In this document: positions 1 to 8,625 of the stretch, piece by piece
Position numbering within the stretch: position 1 is the stretch's first letter
Layout of the letters: every line of letters begins with the position of its first letter
Assembly: GCA_963805305.1 (NCBI GenBank)
Contig: CAWDTM010000002.1
Location: 372,001-436,000, forward strand
Direction of reading: 5' to 3'
Length of the DNA: 64,000 nucleotides
Origin: CAVXEH01 sp963805305
Lineage (GTDB): Bacteria; Chloroflexota; Limnocylindria; QHBO01
Made by a program: the position numbers and the translations under genes
Notes under the pieces: model-generated
Seen by the model: the letters and a program-made list of their open reading frames with translations, nothing else
What the model was told of the DNA's origin: nothing
The model's database searches: none

Positions 1-413
1 AGGCGCGCAACCTGCGCACGGTGGCGGGGATACCGGCGGGGAGGCGCCTCCCGCTGGAGCTCGCGCCGGCCTCCTCCGCGATGGCTGCCCTGGCGGCCGG
101 GTCGGCCACCTACGTGGAGGCCCTGGCGCGGGTATCGCCGTACACGATCCACCCGACGGACGATGCGGTGGTGCCTCCCGAGTCGGCCTCCGTCATTGCG
201 CTCGGGACGACCTGGCTCGGCATCGCCGAGTCGGCTCCCGAGGCCGCGGACCGGAGGCAAACCCGTATCGGGCACCTGCGCGACGGCATCGGGCGCCTCG
301 AGACCCTGCTCGCAACGCCCGGCTTCGTAGCCAAGGCACCGGCCGTCGTTGTCGACAAGGAGCGCGCTCGGCTCGCCGAGCTCCGGGCCCAGCTCCGGCA
401 GCTGGAGGGTTGA
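1..413 (+). CDS. valS: valyl-tRNA synthetase, C-terminal fragment
   Basis: This is the 3' end of a gene entering from the left edge; the frame is open from base 3 and ends with TGA at 411-413. About 136 residues are visible. The first part (ARNLRTVAGIPAGRRLPLE) looks like the end of the anticodon-binding helical domain of ValS. The last 60 residues, with FVAKAPAVVVDKERARL and then an Arg/Leu/Glu-rich helix, match the C-terminal coiled-coil arm that grips tRNA-Val. The enzyme charges tRNA with valine in the cytoplasm. The catalytic HIGH and KMSKS motifs lie outside the window. Family assignment rests on the tail only but this tail is characteristic. Confidence 0.85.
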   Translation, partial: ARNLRTVAGIPAGRRLPLELAPASSAMAALAAGSATYVEALARVSPYTIHPTDDAVVPPESASVIALGTTWLGIAESAPEAADRRQTRIGHLRDGIGRLETLLATPGFVAKAPAVVVDKERARLAELRAQLRQLEG

Positions 414-494
414 CCCGATCGGGCTATGGCCGGGGGGCGGGGTCCGGCTGCTAGAATCCGGCTCGCCGTTCCGCAGGGGGTTCCCGCTGATCCG

Positions 495-1226
495 ATGTCG
501 TTCCTGAGGCGCAAGAAGTCCGAGCCGGCTCCGCCGCCCCCACCCAGGCCGGTGGTCGAGGAGGTGGCCGGACAGCAGTACATCCTCAAGCTGGCCTTCA
601 TGGGGCGCAGCAGCGACGGGCTGCGCTTGGCGGCAGACCCTGCCGTCCTTGGTGCCCTGCCGCGGATCGTCGAGCCCCTGAGCCAGACGACCGTGGAGCT
701 CATTCCGCCGCTGCCGCTTGAGTACTCCGATGCGACGCCTGCCATGGAGCGTTTCAACGAGATGCAGCAGTGGGTCCTCGCCAGGCGGGACCTCGGCCCC
801 ATCGGCCGGCACGCGCTCTACGTCCTGGAGCTCACCGATGCGCTGGACATGACGGTCGACACCTTCGCCTGCGGCATGCTGCACGGCGAGACGGACACGA
901 GCGGATACCCGGACTACAACGCGATCGTGGGCGGCCTGGCCAGCCATTTCGACGAGCTCTCGGGCGAACTGATCGTTCGCGCCGTGATCGGCTGGGGCGG
1001 CAAGGGCCTGCGCGGCGACACGGAACGGATCGGCCAGCGCCTCCTCAGCTCCCTCTATCAGCAGGTGCTGGCCTCGGGCCTGAGCCTGGGCGCCGCCGAA
1101 CAGGCCCGCGCACCGCAGCCCGTGCCGCACGGTGGTGGACTGACCTGCGCGCACTGCGGGTTCGAAGCGCAGACCGACAGCGCCTTCTACTGCCCCAAAT
1201 GCGGGATGCGGATGACCCGTGCCTGA
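495..1226 (+). CDS. hypothetical protein with C-terminal zinc ribbon
   Basis: A 243-residue protein of unknown function. I start at ATG 495 (MSFLRRKKSEP) because the frame upstream is only low-complexity sequence and a purine-rich stretch sits at 473-480. After a basic, proline-rich N-terminus comes a roughly 170-residue soluble domain without a motif I recognise. The last 30 residues hold a treble-clef/zinc-ribbon pattern, CAHCG then CPKCG, about 15 residues apart. It lies between valS and a CpaE-like ATPase with no coupling. A TAGAAT hexamer at 452-457 may be its -10 element. The zinc ribbon is seen; no function is claimed. Confidence 0.7.
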   Translation: MSFLRRKKSEPAPPPPPRPVVEEVAGQQYILKLAFMGRSSDGLRLAADPAVLGALPRIVEPLSQTTVELIPPLPLEYSDATPAMERFNEMQQWVLARRDLGPIGRHALYVLELTDALDMTVDTFACGMLHGETDTSGYPDYNAIVGGLASHFDELSGELIVRAVIGWGGKGLRGDTERIGQRLLSSLYQQVLASGLSLGAAEQARAPQPVPHGGGLTCAHCGFEAQTDSAFYCPKCGMRMTRA

Positions 1227-1351
1227 GCGTACCGGGACCGCGGGGCAGTACCTTCGGTGGGGTAGGGCCTAAGCCGCAGTCCCATTGTCGTCCGGGTGGG
1301 TGCGTCGGACACTTGTGCGGTCCGGAACCGTACGAGCCGCGAAGGATCTTC

Positions 1352-2551
1352 ATGGAACGACCCACCGTCCTGCTTGCGCTTGAGCCCGCTGCCGCCGCCT
1401 CGACCGAGGAGGTCCTGCACCGCGCGGGGTTCGACACGATCCGTTCGTCCGGGGAGATCGCACAGCTCGATGGGGCGGACCGGCCCAGCCTCGCGATCCT
1501 CGACGTCGATCACGAGCCCATGGAAGCCGAGCTCCTGCACGCCTGGCTTGGAGCCCACCCCGGTGCCAAGGCGCCCACCCCGACCATCCTGCTCTTTAGC
1601 GAGGAACCACCGAGCTACGGGACGGCCGTGGACGAGTACGCCATGAAGCCATGCCCCGCCGAGTCCCTGGTCTATCGCCTGCAGGCCCTCATGATCAGGT
1701 CGGGACAAGCGGCGGCGACCGCCACCGAGACCGGGCCGTCAGAGCTGATGGGCGAAGGTCGCGTGATCAGCGTCTTTGCGCCGAAGGGCGGCGTCGGCAA
1801 GACGACGGTGGCCGTCAACATGGCCGTGGCCCTTCGCGAGCAGACGGGCGAGAGTGTGCTCCTCTTCGACGCCGATGTCGGGGTCGGCAACGTAACCTCC
1901 GTGCTCGAGGTGCCGTTCCGGCTTGGCCTGGCCGACCTCACCGACAGCGGGCCCGCAGACTGGACCGATGCCGCGTTCGAGCACATCACCACGGTCCACG
2001 AGGCGACCGGGGTCCGGGTGCTCACCTGGGGCAAGGAACCGGGAGATTCTGAGCGCATCACCGTCGATCTGCTGCTGGCGGCACTGCGCTGGGCGAAGGC
2101 CCACAACAGGTACGTGGTCGTGGACAACCACCCCGGATATGACGATCGCACGATGGCCATGCTCACGCTGGCCAGCGAGATCTTCCTGGTCGTCACACCT
2201 GAGGTCGGGGCAATCCGCAACAGCAGCCAGTTCCTTGGACTGGCGCGCGAGGTGGGCCTGGGCGACATGATCCGGGTCATCGTGAACCGCGCCAACCACG
2301 GCATCGCGGTCGCCGACATGTCCAAATCGCTCGGCCTCCCGATCGCGGCGACGATCGTCTCGAATGGTCCGAAGGCCGTCATGGCAGCCAACGAGGGCAA
2401 ACCGATCATCACGAAGTTCCCAAAGGAACGCATCGCCCAGGATCTGCATGCCGTCGCGCGCCTGGTGACGCATCCGACGCCGGAGGTCGGCCCGCCGCTC
2501 CCGGCACGACCCTGGTGGACGCGGCTCGGGGTTCGTACCTCGAACGCCTGA
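1352..2551 (+). CDS. CpaE/MinD-like ATPase with receiver-like N-terminal domain (paralogue 1)
   Basis: 399 residues. The start is ATG 1352, preceded by GAAGGA at 1341-1346. Residues 1-125 resemble a response-regulator receiver fold (acidic residues in LAILDVD, conserved lysine in YAMKPCP). Residues 135-390 form a ParA/MinD/CpaE-type P-loop ATPase with an intact deviant Walker A, PKGGVGKTT, and LLFDADVGVGN after strand 2. In Tad/Flp pilus systems CpaE-type proteins help place or assemble the secretion machine at the inner membrane. It stands alone beside zinc-ribbon genes, so its partner is unknown. It is the only one of the three paralogues here that keeps the second Walker lysine. A MinD-like or flagellar FlhG-like role is an alternative. 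Confidence 0.8.
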   Translation: MERPTVLLALEPAAAASTEEVLHRAGFDTIRSSGEIAQLDGADRPSLAILDVDHEPMEAELLHAWLGAHPGAKAPTPTILLFSEEPPSYGTAVDEYAMKPCPAESLVYRLQALMIRSGQAAATATETGPSELMGEGRVISVFAPKGGVGKTTVAVNMAVALREQTGESVLLFDADVGVGNVTSVLEVPFRLGLADLTDSGPADWTDAAFEHITTVHEATGVRVLTWGKEPGDSERITVDLLLAALRWAKAHNRYVVVDNHPGYDDRTMAMLTLASEIFLVVTPEVGAIRNSSQFLGLAREVGLGDMIRVIVNRANHGIAVADMSKSLGLPIAATIVSNGPKAVMAANEGKPIITKFPKERIAQDLHAVARLVTHPTPEVGPPLPARPWWTRLGVRTSNA

Positions 2552-2673
2552 CCTCGGGGCGACGTTGCGCCGATGCAGATCGGCTGCCATCATTCGCCCC
2601 GCCGTGCGTCCGCTTTGGGCGCGGCATGCCATCCAACCCTGGCCCGACCCGCGACGGGGCACCCATCGAGACC

Positions 2674-3006
2674 GTGCCGACTTACGACTACCAGTGCCGC
2701 AGCTGCGGCCAGATCACAGAAGTGGTCCACTCCATGACCGAGGACGGACCCACGACCTGCGAGCGCTGCGGGGGAGCGCTCCGACGTGTGCTGTATCCCA
2801 CCGGCATCATCTTCAAGGGAAGCGGCTTCTACAGCACCGACTCGCGGTCCTCTGCAAACGGAGGCCGTCGATCCTCGTCCACCCCCACGACGGGTGGTGG
2901 GGCGGCCGGCACCTCGAGCACGCCTCCCGGATCTTCGTCGGACTCCACCGAGCCCAAGAGCACGCCGTCCGTGGACACCGGCGGATCGGCGGATCCGAAG
3001 CCCTAG
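2674..3006 (+). CDS. FmdB family zinc-ribbon protein
   Basis: 110 residues, starting at GTG 2674 (VPTYDYQCRSCG). The N-terminal 45 residues are the FmdB regulatory-protein domain: two CxxC pairs (CRSCG and CERCG) with the typical PTYDY opening and the FKGSGFY ending. The remaining 60 residues are a Ser/Thr/Gly/Pro-rich disordered tail, common for FmdB proteins of Chloroflexota and Actinobacteriota. FmdB proteins are small putative regulators, named from the formamidase operon; their molecular job is not settled. The longer open frame upstream is rejected because family homology begins exactly at this GTG. Confidence 0.8.
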   Translation: MPTYDYQCRSCGQITEVVHSMTEDGPTTCERCGGALRRVLYPTGIIFKGSGFYSTDSRSSANGGRRSSSTPTTGGGAAGTSSTPPGSSSDSTEPKSTPSVDTGGSADPKP

Positions 3007-3028
3007 CGAGCGCCCAGCTGCGCGGCGC

Positions 3029-4279
3029 TCAGGCCGAGCGCGCCTGAGCGGTCCCGCATCGGCGGCAGAAGCGCGCGCTGGCGGAGAGGGAGAGCCCGCA
3101 GGCGCCGCAGCTTTGCACGGCGACCGCGCTGCGCGCCGCGGCAACCTCGCGTGCGGAGGCATCCCAGAGGGTCGACGACCCGAGGGTGCGCTGCACGAGC
3201 TCGGAGGTATGCACCGCGGCGCCGCTCGATCGGTACGGCAGCACCTTGGCCCGTTCCGCTGCCACCCTGCCCACGCCCGGATCGTCCAACCCGAGCAGGT
3301 CCAGCTGCGCCTTCCTGGCCGCCAGCGCCTCCTCGTCCATCGGAGCCGGCGCCTCGACGACATGCGGTGGAACCTGGAAGATGGTCTCCGTGACGGGAGC
3401 GATCGACACCGGGGGCACGGGCTCGGGCGGCGGCTCCGGCTCGGTCTCGACCGCCACCGGCTGGGTCTCGACCGCCACCGGCTCCGGTTCGGTCTCGGCC
3501 GCCACCGGCTCCGCCTCGGTCTCGGCCGCCACCGGCTCCGCCTCGAACGCCGGCTCCGGCTCCTGCTCGAACGCCATCGCCGCGAACGCGGGGAGCGCTT
3601 CCTCGATCGGGGTCTGCAGGGTCAGTTCGGCGTCGTCCTCCCAGGCGAGCACCGGGTTCGGCGGCTCCGGTTCGGCCCGCACCTCCGCCGTGGTGGTTTC
3701 GGGCTCGGCGTCCGCGATCTGCCACGAATCCGCCGCCCCGGCGACGGCATCCGGCGTGGCTCGCTCTTCGGGCCAGGCGACCTCTTCGTGGCTGTGACCG
3801 TCTGCGGGCTCCTCGGGGAGGTCCCGCTGCGGCCATGCATCAATCCCCAGGCGGCGTGAGATCTCGTCCACGGCGAGAGTCGGCTCGCCCGCGTGCATGG
3901 CCGCGTGGTCGGCCAGGTAGGCGGCCTCGAGGCGATCCGCCAGGTCGTCCTTGCCGGGGATGGGGGCGCAGTTGCGGCACCTCCCTGCGTCGTTGTTCCA
4001 GCAGTTCGTGCAGGCGTACTGCCGACAGTCGATGCAGAAGTTGAACGCGCTGTGGAAGGCCTCGAGCTGCCGGGCGGCGACCGCCTGCTCCTCGCCGCGC
4101 ATCGCGTCGCCAATGGCGTCCCCCAGGGCGTCCTGGCTCATGATGTAGTTCTTGAGCCCCGAGACCAGGCCCCGCGTCTTGCGCAGGGGGTTCAGCTCGG
4201 TCGGCGCCTGGAATTCATAGCGCGTCCCGCAACGTTCGCAGAAGGACTCGGTCAACGCTTCGGGCATCAGGTCTCGCAT
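3029..4279 (-). CDS. hypothetical protein with N- and C-terminal zinc-binding motifs and a Glu/Pro/Ala repeat linker
   Basis: 416 residues from ATG 4279; a TATACT -10-like hexamer on this strand at 4309-4304 supports the start (ATG 4267 is an alternative). The N-terminus has CERCG, then a cluster CIDC / CTNC / CRNC around residues 80-115, like a metal-binding module. The middle is a long acidic Glu/Pro/Ala/Val linker with 9-residue periodicity. The C-terminus has a second zinc ribbon, CGACG and CRRCG. No signal peptide or membrane segment is seen. It is transcribed away from the FHA operon that starts 148 bases to its right. I do not recognise the family. Confidence 0.7.
   Translation of the reverse strand: MRDLMPEALTESFCERCGTRYEFQAPTELNPLRKTRGLVSGLKNYIMSQDALGDAIGDAMRGEEQAVAARQLEAFHSAFNFCIDCRQYACTNCWNNDAGRCRNCAPIPGKDDLADRLEAAYLADHAAMHAGEPTLAVDEISRRLGIDAWPQRDLPEEPADGHSHEEVAWPEERATPDAVAGAADSWQIADAEPETTTAEVRAEPEPPNPVLAWEDDAELTLQTPIEEALPAFAAMAFEQEPEPAFEAEPVAAETEAEPVAAETEPEPVAVETQPVAVETEPEPPPEPVPPVSIAPVTETIFQVPPHVVEAPAPMDEEALAARKAQLDLLGLDDPGVGRVAAERAKVLPYRSSGAAVHTSELVQRTLGSSTLWDASAREVAAARSAVAVQSCGACGLSLSASARFCRRCGTAQARSA
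3438..3548 (-). repeat. in-gene imperfect tandem repeat encoding Glu-Pro-Val-Ala-x-Glu-Thr units
   Basis: Four imperfect copies of a roughly 21-27 base unit (core GGTCTCGrCCGCCACCGGC on the plus strand, near 3442, 3464, 3490 and 3517). They encode repeats of the form EPVA(A/V)ET in the linker of the minus-strand zinc-ribbon gene. Frame is kept through all copies, so copy number can vary without breaking the gene. Confidence 0.8.
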
Positions 4280-4303
4280 CCCGGTGGCAGCATCAGGGCC
4301 GCC

Positions 4304-4309
4304 AGTATA
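4304..4309 (-). promoter_or_regulatory. -10 element of the zinc-ribbon gene
   Basis: Reads TATACT on the minus strand, 24 bases before ATG 4279. No convincing -35 box is visible. This predicts a short leader of about 18 bases. Confidence 0.5.
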
Positions 4310-4413
4310 GCGACGAGCCGACCGCGGGCCGAATGGGCGCATCGGTCCTCTGGCGCTCGCCGGAAGTACTCCACGCGACCCGGTGCGTGAAGGCCCCGAC
4401 GGGAGACCCATGC

Positions 4414-4419
4414 TAGGAT
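4414..4419 (+). promoter_or_regulatory. -10 element (TAGGAT) directly before the fhaA-like start
   Basis: TAGGAT ends 8 bases before ATG 4428. A transcript started about 7 bases downstream would begin at or one or two bases before the start codon, i.e. be leaderless. The hexamer also contains AGGA, so a weak Shine-Dalgarno reading is possible. Confidence 0.45.
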
Positions 4420-4427
4420 CGGCGCCG

Positions 4428-5180
4428 ATGGGCATCCTGCAACGCGTCGAGGCGTTTCTCGAACGTCTCTTCGAGGCCCCGGCGGGTCGGCTGGGAGCGC
4501 GCCTTCAGCCGGTGAGCCTGGCGAAGCGGATCGAACGGGCCATGGACACCACGAAGTCATTTCGCGAGGACGGAGTGATCGTCCCGAATGCTTTCGACAT
4601 GCACCTGCACCCCTCGGACTTCGCGAGCTTCGAATCCTATCGGTCCGCGCTCGAGGACGACCTGGCGCACGGCGTGCTGACACGCGCACGGCATGAGCAC
4701 TACACGCTCGTGGCGCGGCCCCGCGTGCGGCTGATCGCGGACGGCGGCGTGTCGCGGGGTGACGTCCGCGTGGCGGCCATGGTCGTCGACGACGGCGGTG
4801 ACCGATTGCGCCCCGACACGCCGATGCCGGTGACCACGGATACGGTGGTCCTCGCCGCGCGAGAGGCGTTGGCTCCGGAGTCGGCGAAGCGCGCATTCCT
4901 GCTCGTCGCGACCGATGGACAGCCGCCCGTTCAGTTCGACCTGGGCGGGCCGCTCATCACCGTGGGGCGGGCGAGCGATAACGACGTCATCGTCGACGAC
5001 CCGCTCGTGAGCCGGCACCACTGCCAGCTGAAGCTGCAGCACGGTGCCTACGGGTTCGTGGACCTGGGAAGCCGCAACGGCTCGACCGTGAACGGGCAGC
5101 CGGTCCAGGAGGTGGCCCTGGGACCCGGGGACCTGGTCAGGATCGGACATACATCCATCGAGTTCGGGGTCCACGGATGA
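4428..5180 (+). CDS. fhaA: FhaA-like protein: DUF3662 domain plus C-terminal FHA domain
   Basis: 250 residues from ATG 4428 (MGILQRVEAFLERLFE). Residues 1-120 match the DUF3662 domain of mycobacterial FhaA; residues 165-248 are a forkhead-associated domain with the phosphothreonine-binding signature GRASDNDVIVDDPLVSRHHC and LGSRNGSTVNG. FHA domains bind phosphothreonine, and in mycobacteria FhaA takes part in control of peptidoglycan synthesis with MurJ (MviN). It heads an operon whose next genes overlap or nearly touch: a second FHA protein, FtsW/RodA and a class B PBP. No kinase gene is in the cluster, so the phosphorylated partner must be encoded elsewhere. Confidence 0.88.
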   Translation: MGILQRVEAFLERLFEAPAGRLGARLQPVSLAKRIERAMDTTKSFREDGVIVPNAFDMHLHPSDFASFESYRSALEDDLAHGVLTRARHEHYTLVARPRVRLIADGGVSRGDVRVAAMVVDDGGDRLRPDTPMPVTTDTVVLAAREALAPESAKRAFLLVATDGQPPVQFDLGGPLITVGRASDNDVIVDDPLVSRHHCQLKLQHGAYGFVDLGSRNGSTVNGQPVQEVALGPGDLVRIGHTSIEFGVHG

Positions 5181-5620
5181 CGGGTGAGGCGCTGAGGATC
5201 CTGATCCTGGTCGCCCAGTTCGCGTTCGTCGGCATCCTGTACCTGGTCCTCTTCGCCTTCGCGCGCTCGTTGCTGCGTGACCTTCGCACCGCCGAGCGGA
5301 CCCAGGAGGCCGCCCGGCAGGGTATCGGCCGCCTCACGGTCCTCGAGTCGCCCGAGGACGAGCCGCCGGTGGGCCGCACCATAGCCCTGGGGCCTATCAA
5401 CTCCATCGGGCGCAACGTCAACAGCACGGTCTTCGTGGAGGATGACTTTGCAAGCGCCGCGCACGCCATGCTCACCTTCCGCGGTCGTGCCTGGTTCATC
5501 GAGGACCAGGGCAGCACGAACGGCACGTACGTGAACGGCCACCGCATCGATCGGCCCGTCGCGCTCAGCTACGGCGACGAGTTCAGCGTGGGACGTGTCC
5601 GCATGCGGCTGGAGCACTGA
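5177..5620 (+). CDS. fhaB: FhaB-like membrane-anchored FHA domain protein
   Basis: 147 residues, coupled to the upstream gene by an ATGA overlap. A single N-terminal membrane helix (about residues 5-30, ILILVAQFAFVGILYLVLF) is followed by a short linker and an FHA domain (about 65-145) with SIGRNVNSTVFVEDDF, SAAHAMLTF and DQGSTNGTYVNG. The order FHA-FHA-RodA-PBP resembles the actinobacterial fhaAB-pstP-rodA-pbpA-pknAB cluster, which supports a role in coupling growth signals to wall synthesis at the membrane. In this copy of the core phospho-peptide motif the usual S-R-x-H is SAAHA, so binding strength may be altered. Confidence 0.85.
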   Translation: MTGEALRILILVAQFAFVGILYLVLFAFARSLLRDLRTAERTQEAARQGIGRLTVLESPEDEPPVGRTIALGPINSIGRNVNSTVFVEDDFASAAHAMLTFRGRAWFIEDQGSTNGTYVNGHRIDRPVALSYGDEFSVGRVRMRLEH

Positions 5621-5624
5621 GCCG

Positions 5625-6956
5625 ATGCGCGTCGCCTGGCGCGGCACCGAGCTCCGGCTCCTCGTCCCGCTGCTGATCCTCGTCCCGCTGGGGTTCGCTC
5701 TCACCCACATCGCGATGACCAACCAGCTCGATCCCGGGCCCCTTGGGCTGGCGATCGCGTACGTCGCCGTGGTGCTCGGGGCGCACCTCGTCCTCGTCGC
5801 GCTCGGCCACCGGGGCGACCAGATGCTGCTCCCCCTGGCCGCGACCATTGGCGGCGTGGGCCTGGTCATGCTGAACCGCCTCCCGCAGGATCTCACCGGG
5901 ATGACCCTGTTCGGGGCCCAGATCGGGATGGCCGGCACACAGCTCGCCTGGTTCGTGGTTGGCCTGGTGTCCATGGTGGCCATCGCCGTCGGTTTCCGCG
6001 ATGACGGTCCGCTGCGCCACTACAAGTACACGTGGGCGGCCGCCGGGGCCGCGCTGCTGGTCGTCACCTTCCTGTTCGGGACGGAGGTCAACGGGGCCCG
6101 CCTGTGGCTGCACCTGGGACCGGTTGGCTTCCAGCCGGGCGAGGCGATCAAGATCGTCCTGGTCGTCTTCATTGCGGGCTACCTCGCAGAGAACCGGGCC
6201 CTGCTGGCCGGCGCCCACCGCCGGATCGGCCCGGTCAAGATCCCGCCGCTGCCGTACTTCCTGCCCATGCTGGCGATCTTCGGCATCGTGATGGGGATCG
6301 TCGTGATCAGCAATGACCTCGGCACCGCCCTGCTCTTCTACGGCATCTTCCTGACGATGCTCTTCGTCGCGACGGGGCGTCGCAGCTACGTGCTCGTGGG
6401 GCTCGTGCTGTTCCTCGCCGGCTCGTTCGTTGCCTACCAGCTCTTCGGCCACGTCCGCGTCCGCGTCGACAACTGGATCGACCCGTGGGCCGATCCGAGC
6501 GGTGCGGGGTACCAGACGGTCCAGGCCATCTATGCCTTCGGGCGGGGCGGTCTCTTCGGCGAGGGCCTGGGCCAGGGCCTCCCGCTGATCTCGGGCCACC
6601 TGCCGATTCCGGCGATCCAGACGGACTTCATCTTCACCGCGATCGCCGAGGAGCTTGGCCTGGTCGGCGCCTTCGGGCTGCTGGCGCTCATGGCAGCGCT
6701 GGTATTCCGGGGCCTGCGCATCGCCATCCTCGCTCGTGACGACTTCAGCAGCCTCCTTGCCGTCGGGCTGGTCAGCAGCGTCGGCCTGCAGACGCTGATC
6801 ATCGTGGCCGGCAACGCCAAGCTCATCCCGCTCACCGGCATCACCTTCCCGTTCGTGAGCTACGGTGGCTCGAGCCTCCTCGCAAGCTTCGTGGTGCTGG
6901 GCCTGCTCCTCGCCATCAGTCATCGCTCCACGGTCGAAGCGGAGGGGGCATCGTGA
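5625..6956 (+). CDS. rodA: FtsW/RodA/SpoVE family peptidoglycan glycosyltransferase
   Basis: 443 residues from ATG 5625, four bases after fhaB with GGAG at 5611 as ribosome binding site. About ten membrane helices. The SEDS-family hallmark region is clear: ISGHLPIPAIQTDFIFTAIA followed by EELGLVG, and near the C-terminus LTGITFPFVSYGGSS. SEDS proteins polymerise lipid II into glycan strands together with a class B PBP, which here is the next gene (GTGA overlap). Position next to fhaAB and pbpA favours RodA over FtsW, but sequence alone does not separate them. Confidence 0.9.
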   Translation: MRVAWRGTELRLLVPLLILVPLGFALTHIAMTNQLDPGPLGLAIAYVAVVLGAHLVLVALGHRGDQMLLPLAATIGGVGLVMLNRLPQDLTGMTLFGAQIGMAGTQLAWFVVGLVSMVAIAVGFRDDGPLRHYKYTWAAAGAALLVVTFLFGTEVNGARLWLHLGPVGFQPGEAIKIVLVVFIAGYLAENRALLAGAHRRIGPVKIPPLPYFLPMLAIFGIVMGIVVISNDLGTALLFYGIFLTMLFVATGRRSYVLVGLVLFLAGSFVAYQLFGHVRVRVDNWIDPWADPSGAGYQTVQAIYAFGRGGLFGEGLGQGLPLISGHLPIPAIQTDFIFTAIAEELGLVGAFGLLALMAALVFRGLRIAILARDDFSSLLAVGLVSSVGLQTLIIVAGNAKLIPLTGITFPFVSYGGSSLLASFVVLGLLLAISHRSTVEAEGAS

Positions 6957-8497
6957 GCGGCAACATACGGCGCCTGGCGGGGTATCTGCTCCTCTCGTTC
7001 CTCATCGTCACTGGGGGCCTGACGTGGTGGCAGGTGGCCGATGCCCGGCAGCTCGCCACGCGCGCCGACAATCCGCAGGTCATTGCGGCTCACCGCAGTG
7101 CCCTGCGCGGCTCGATCTTCGACGCAACCGGGAAGGTGCTGGCCTCGACGACGGTGGCCGATGGCCTCGCCCGTCGCACGTACACCGATACCGCCTTCAC
7201 CCACGTCATCGGGTATGCGAGCCTGCGGTACGGGACCACCGGCCTGGAACACGCGTATGACGACCTGCTCACCGGGCAGGCGGACCCGAATCCGCTGCGG
7301 GGCCTGCTCGATGACATCCTCGCCCGACAGCCGGAGCCCAAGGACCTGTCGCTGACCATCGACAAGCGCCTCCAGGACTTTGCGGCGGCGCAGCTCAAAG
7401 GCGTCGTTGGTGCGGTCGTGGCGATCGACCCGGTCACCGGCGCCATCCTGGCGAGCACCTCCACGCCGACGTTCGACGCGACACCCATCTCCGGCGATCC
7501 GACGGCAGCCTCCCGGCCGATGGCGACCATCCAGGCAAACCCGAACAAGCCCCTCATCGACCGCGTCCGGCAGGGCCTCTACACCCCGGGGTCGATCATG
7601 AAGGTGCTCACCTCGGCCTCGGCGCTCGATGCGGGCGCGATCACGCCGCAGACCACCTTCGCCGATCAGCCAAAGGAGGAGACGAGCGGGTTCAAGGTGT
7701 CCGGGTTCACGATCACCGAGCACGACCTGGGTCGCACCAGGCCGGCGCTCTGGGCCCTCTCGCCCGCGCTCCAGGTCTCGAGCAACATCTTCTTCGCCCA
7801 CGTGGGGCTGGCGCTGGGCGGGGACCGGTTCATCGAGTACGCAAAGCGCTTCGGGTTCTGTTCGCCGCTCGCCATCGGGAGCGGGGACCGCCGTCTGCCC
7901 GTCTCGACGTCGCGGGTGACTCGCGCCGCAGCCGATGGCGGCTGCAGCGCGTTCTCCGATGACGTCGAGGTTGCCTCCGCCGCCTTCGGCCAGGCGCAGG
8001 TCAGCGTGACGCCCATGCAGATGGTGCTCGTGGCGGCAACCATCGCGAACGATGGGGTGATGCCTGCTCCCTACGTGGTCAGTGCCATCCGGGCGCATGC
8101 CGCCAACCCGGCCAGGGGTCCGGCGGGGACCGTCCTGCAGCAGACGAATCCCGCCTCCGGGCAGCGCGTCGTCTCCGGGGAAACCGCGGCGCAGGTACGC
8201 TCGGCGATGGTGGACGCGGTCTCGGGTCCCATCGGCCGGATCTACGCCGGGGCTGGCGCGGTCCAGCTCTACGGGGTGAGCGGCGTGTCGACGGCCGGCA
8301 AGACCGGCACGGCGCAGCGTTCGGGGAACCTCGCCCCGCACTCGTGGTTCATCGGCTTCGCACCGGCCCAGGGCGGCGCGACGCCGTCGATCGCGGTGGC
8401 CGTGATCGTGGAGGGCGGCGGCGCCGGGTCCGGCAAGGCGGCTCCCATCGGCGGCAAGGTGATGGCCGAATGGCTGAAGCTCCAGGCCGGCGGGTGA
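6953..8497 (+). CDS. pbpA: class B penicillin-binding protein (PbpA-like transpeptidase)
   Basis: 514 residues from GTG 6953, overlapping rodA by GTGA. One N-terminal membrane helix (about 8-25), a shortened dimerisation region, then a transpeptidase domain with all three active-site motifs: SIMK near residue 214, SSN near 275 and KTGTAQ near 449. It cross-links peptidoglycan peptides outside the membrane and normally works as a pair with the SEDS protein encoded just upstream. The short N-terminal part and lack of PASTA repeats match mycobacterial PbpA rather than FtsI-type proteins with PASTA tails. It closes the wall-synthesis half of the cluster. Confidence 0.9.
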   Translation: MSGNIRRLAGYLLLSFLIVTGGLTWWQVADARQLATRADNPQVIAAHRSALRGSIFDATGKVLASTTVADGLARRTYTDTAFTHVIGYASLRYGTTGLEHAYDDLLTGQADPNPLRGLLDDILARQPEPKDLSLTIDKRLQDFAAAQLKGVVGAVVAIDPVTGAILASTSTPTFDATPISGDPTAASRPMATIQANPNKPLIDRVRQGLYTPGSIMKVLTSASALDAGAITPQTTFADQPKEETSGFKVSGFTITEHDLGRTRPALWALSPALQVSSNIFFAHVGLALGGDRFIEYAKRFGFCSPLAIGSGDRRLPVSTSRVTRAAADGGCSAFSDDVEVASAAFGQAQVSVTPMQMVLVAATIANDGVMPAPYVVSAIRAHAANPARGPAGTVLQQTNPASGQRVVSGETAAQVRSAMVDAVSGPIGRIYAGAGAVQLYGVSGVSTAGKTGTAQRSGNLAPHSWFIGFAPAQGGATPSIAVAVIVEGGGAGSGKAAPIGGKVMAEWLKLQAGG

Positions 8498-8625
8498 CGC
8501 CGCGGACGAGGGGAACCGCCGGGGCCGGATGAACCGTCCTGTAACGGGCTGGGGTATTGTCTTTCGCAAGGGACCGCGGCCATGACGACATCGGGCCCGC
8601 CTCAACCAGCCGAAGCGAGGGAACG

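Noticed and set aside
3438..3548. possible CRISPR-like array
   Set aside because: Units are adjacent without spacers and keep reading frame in a protein; no cas gene is present.
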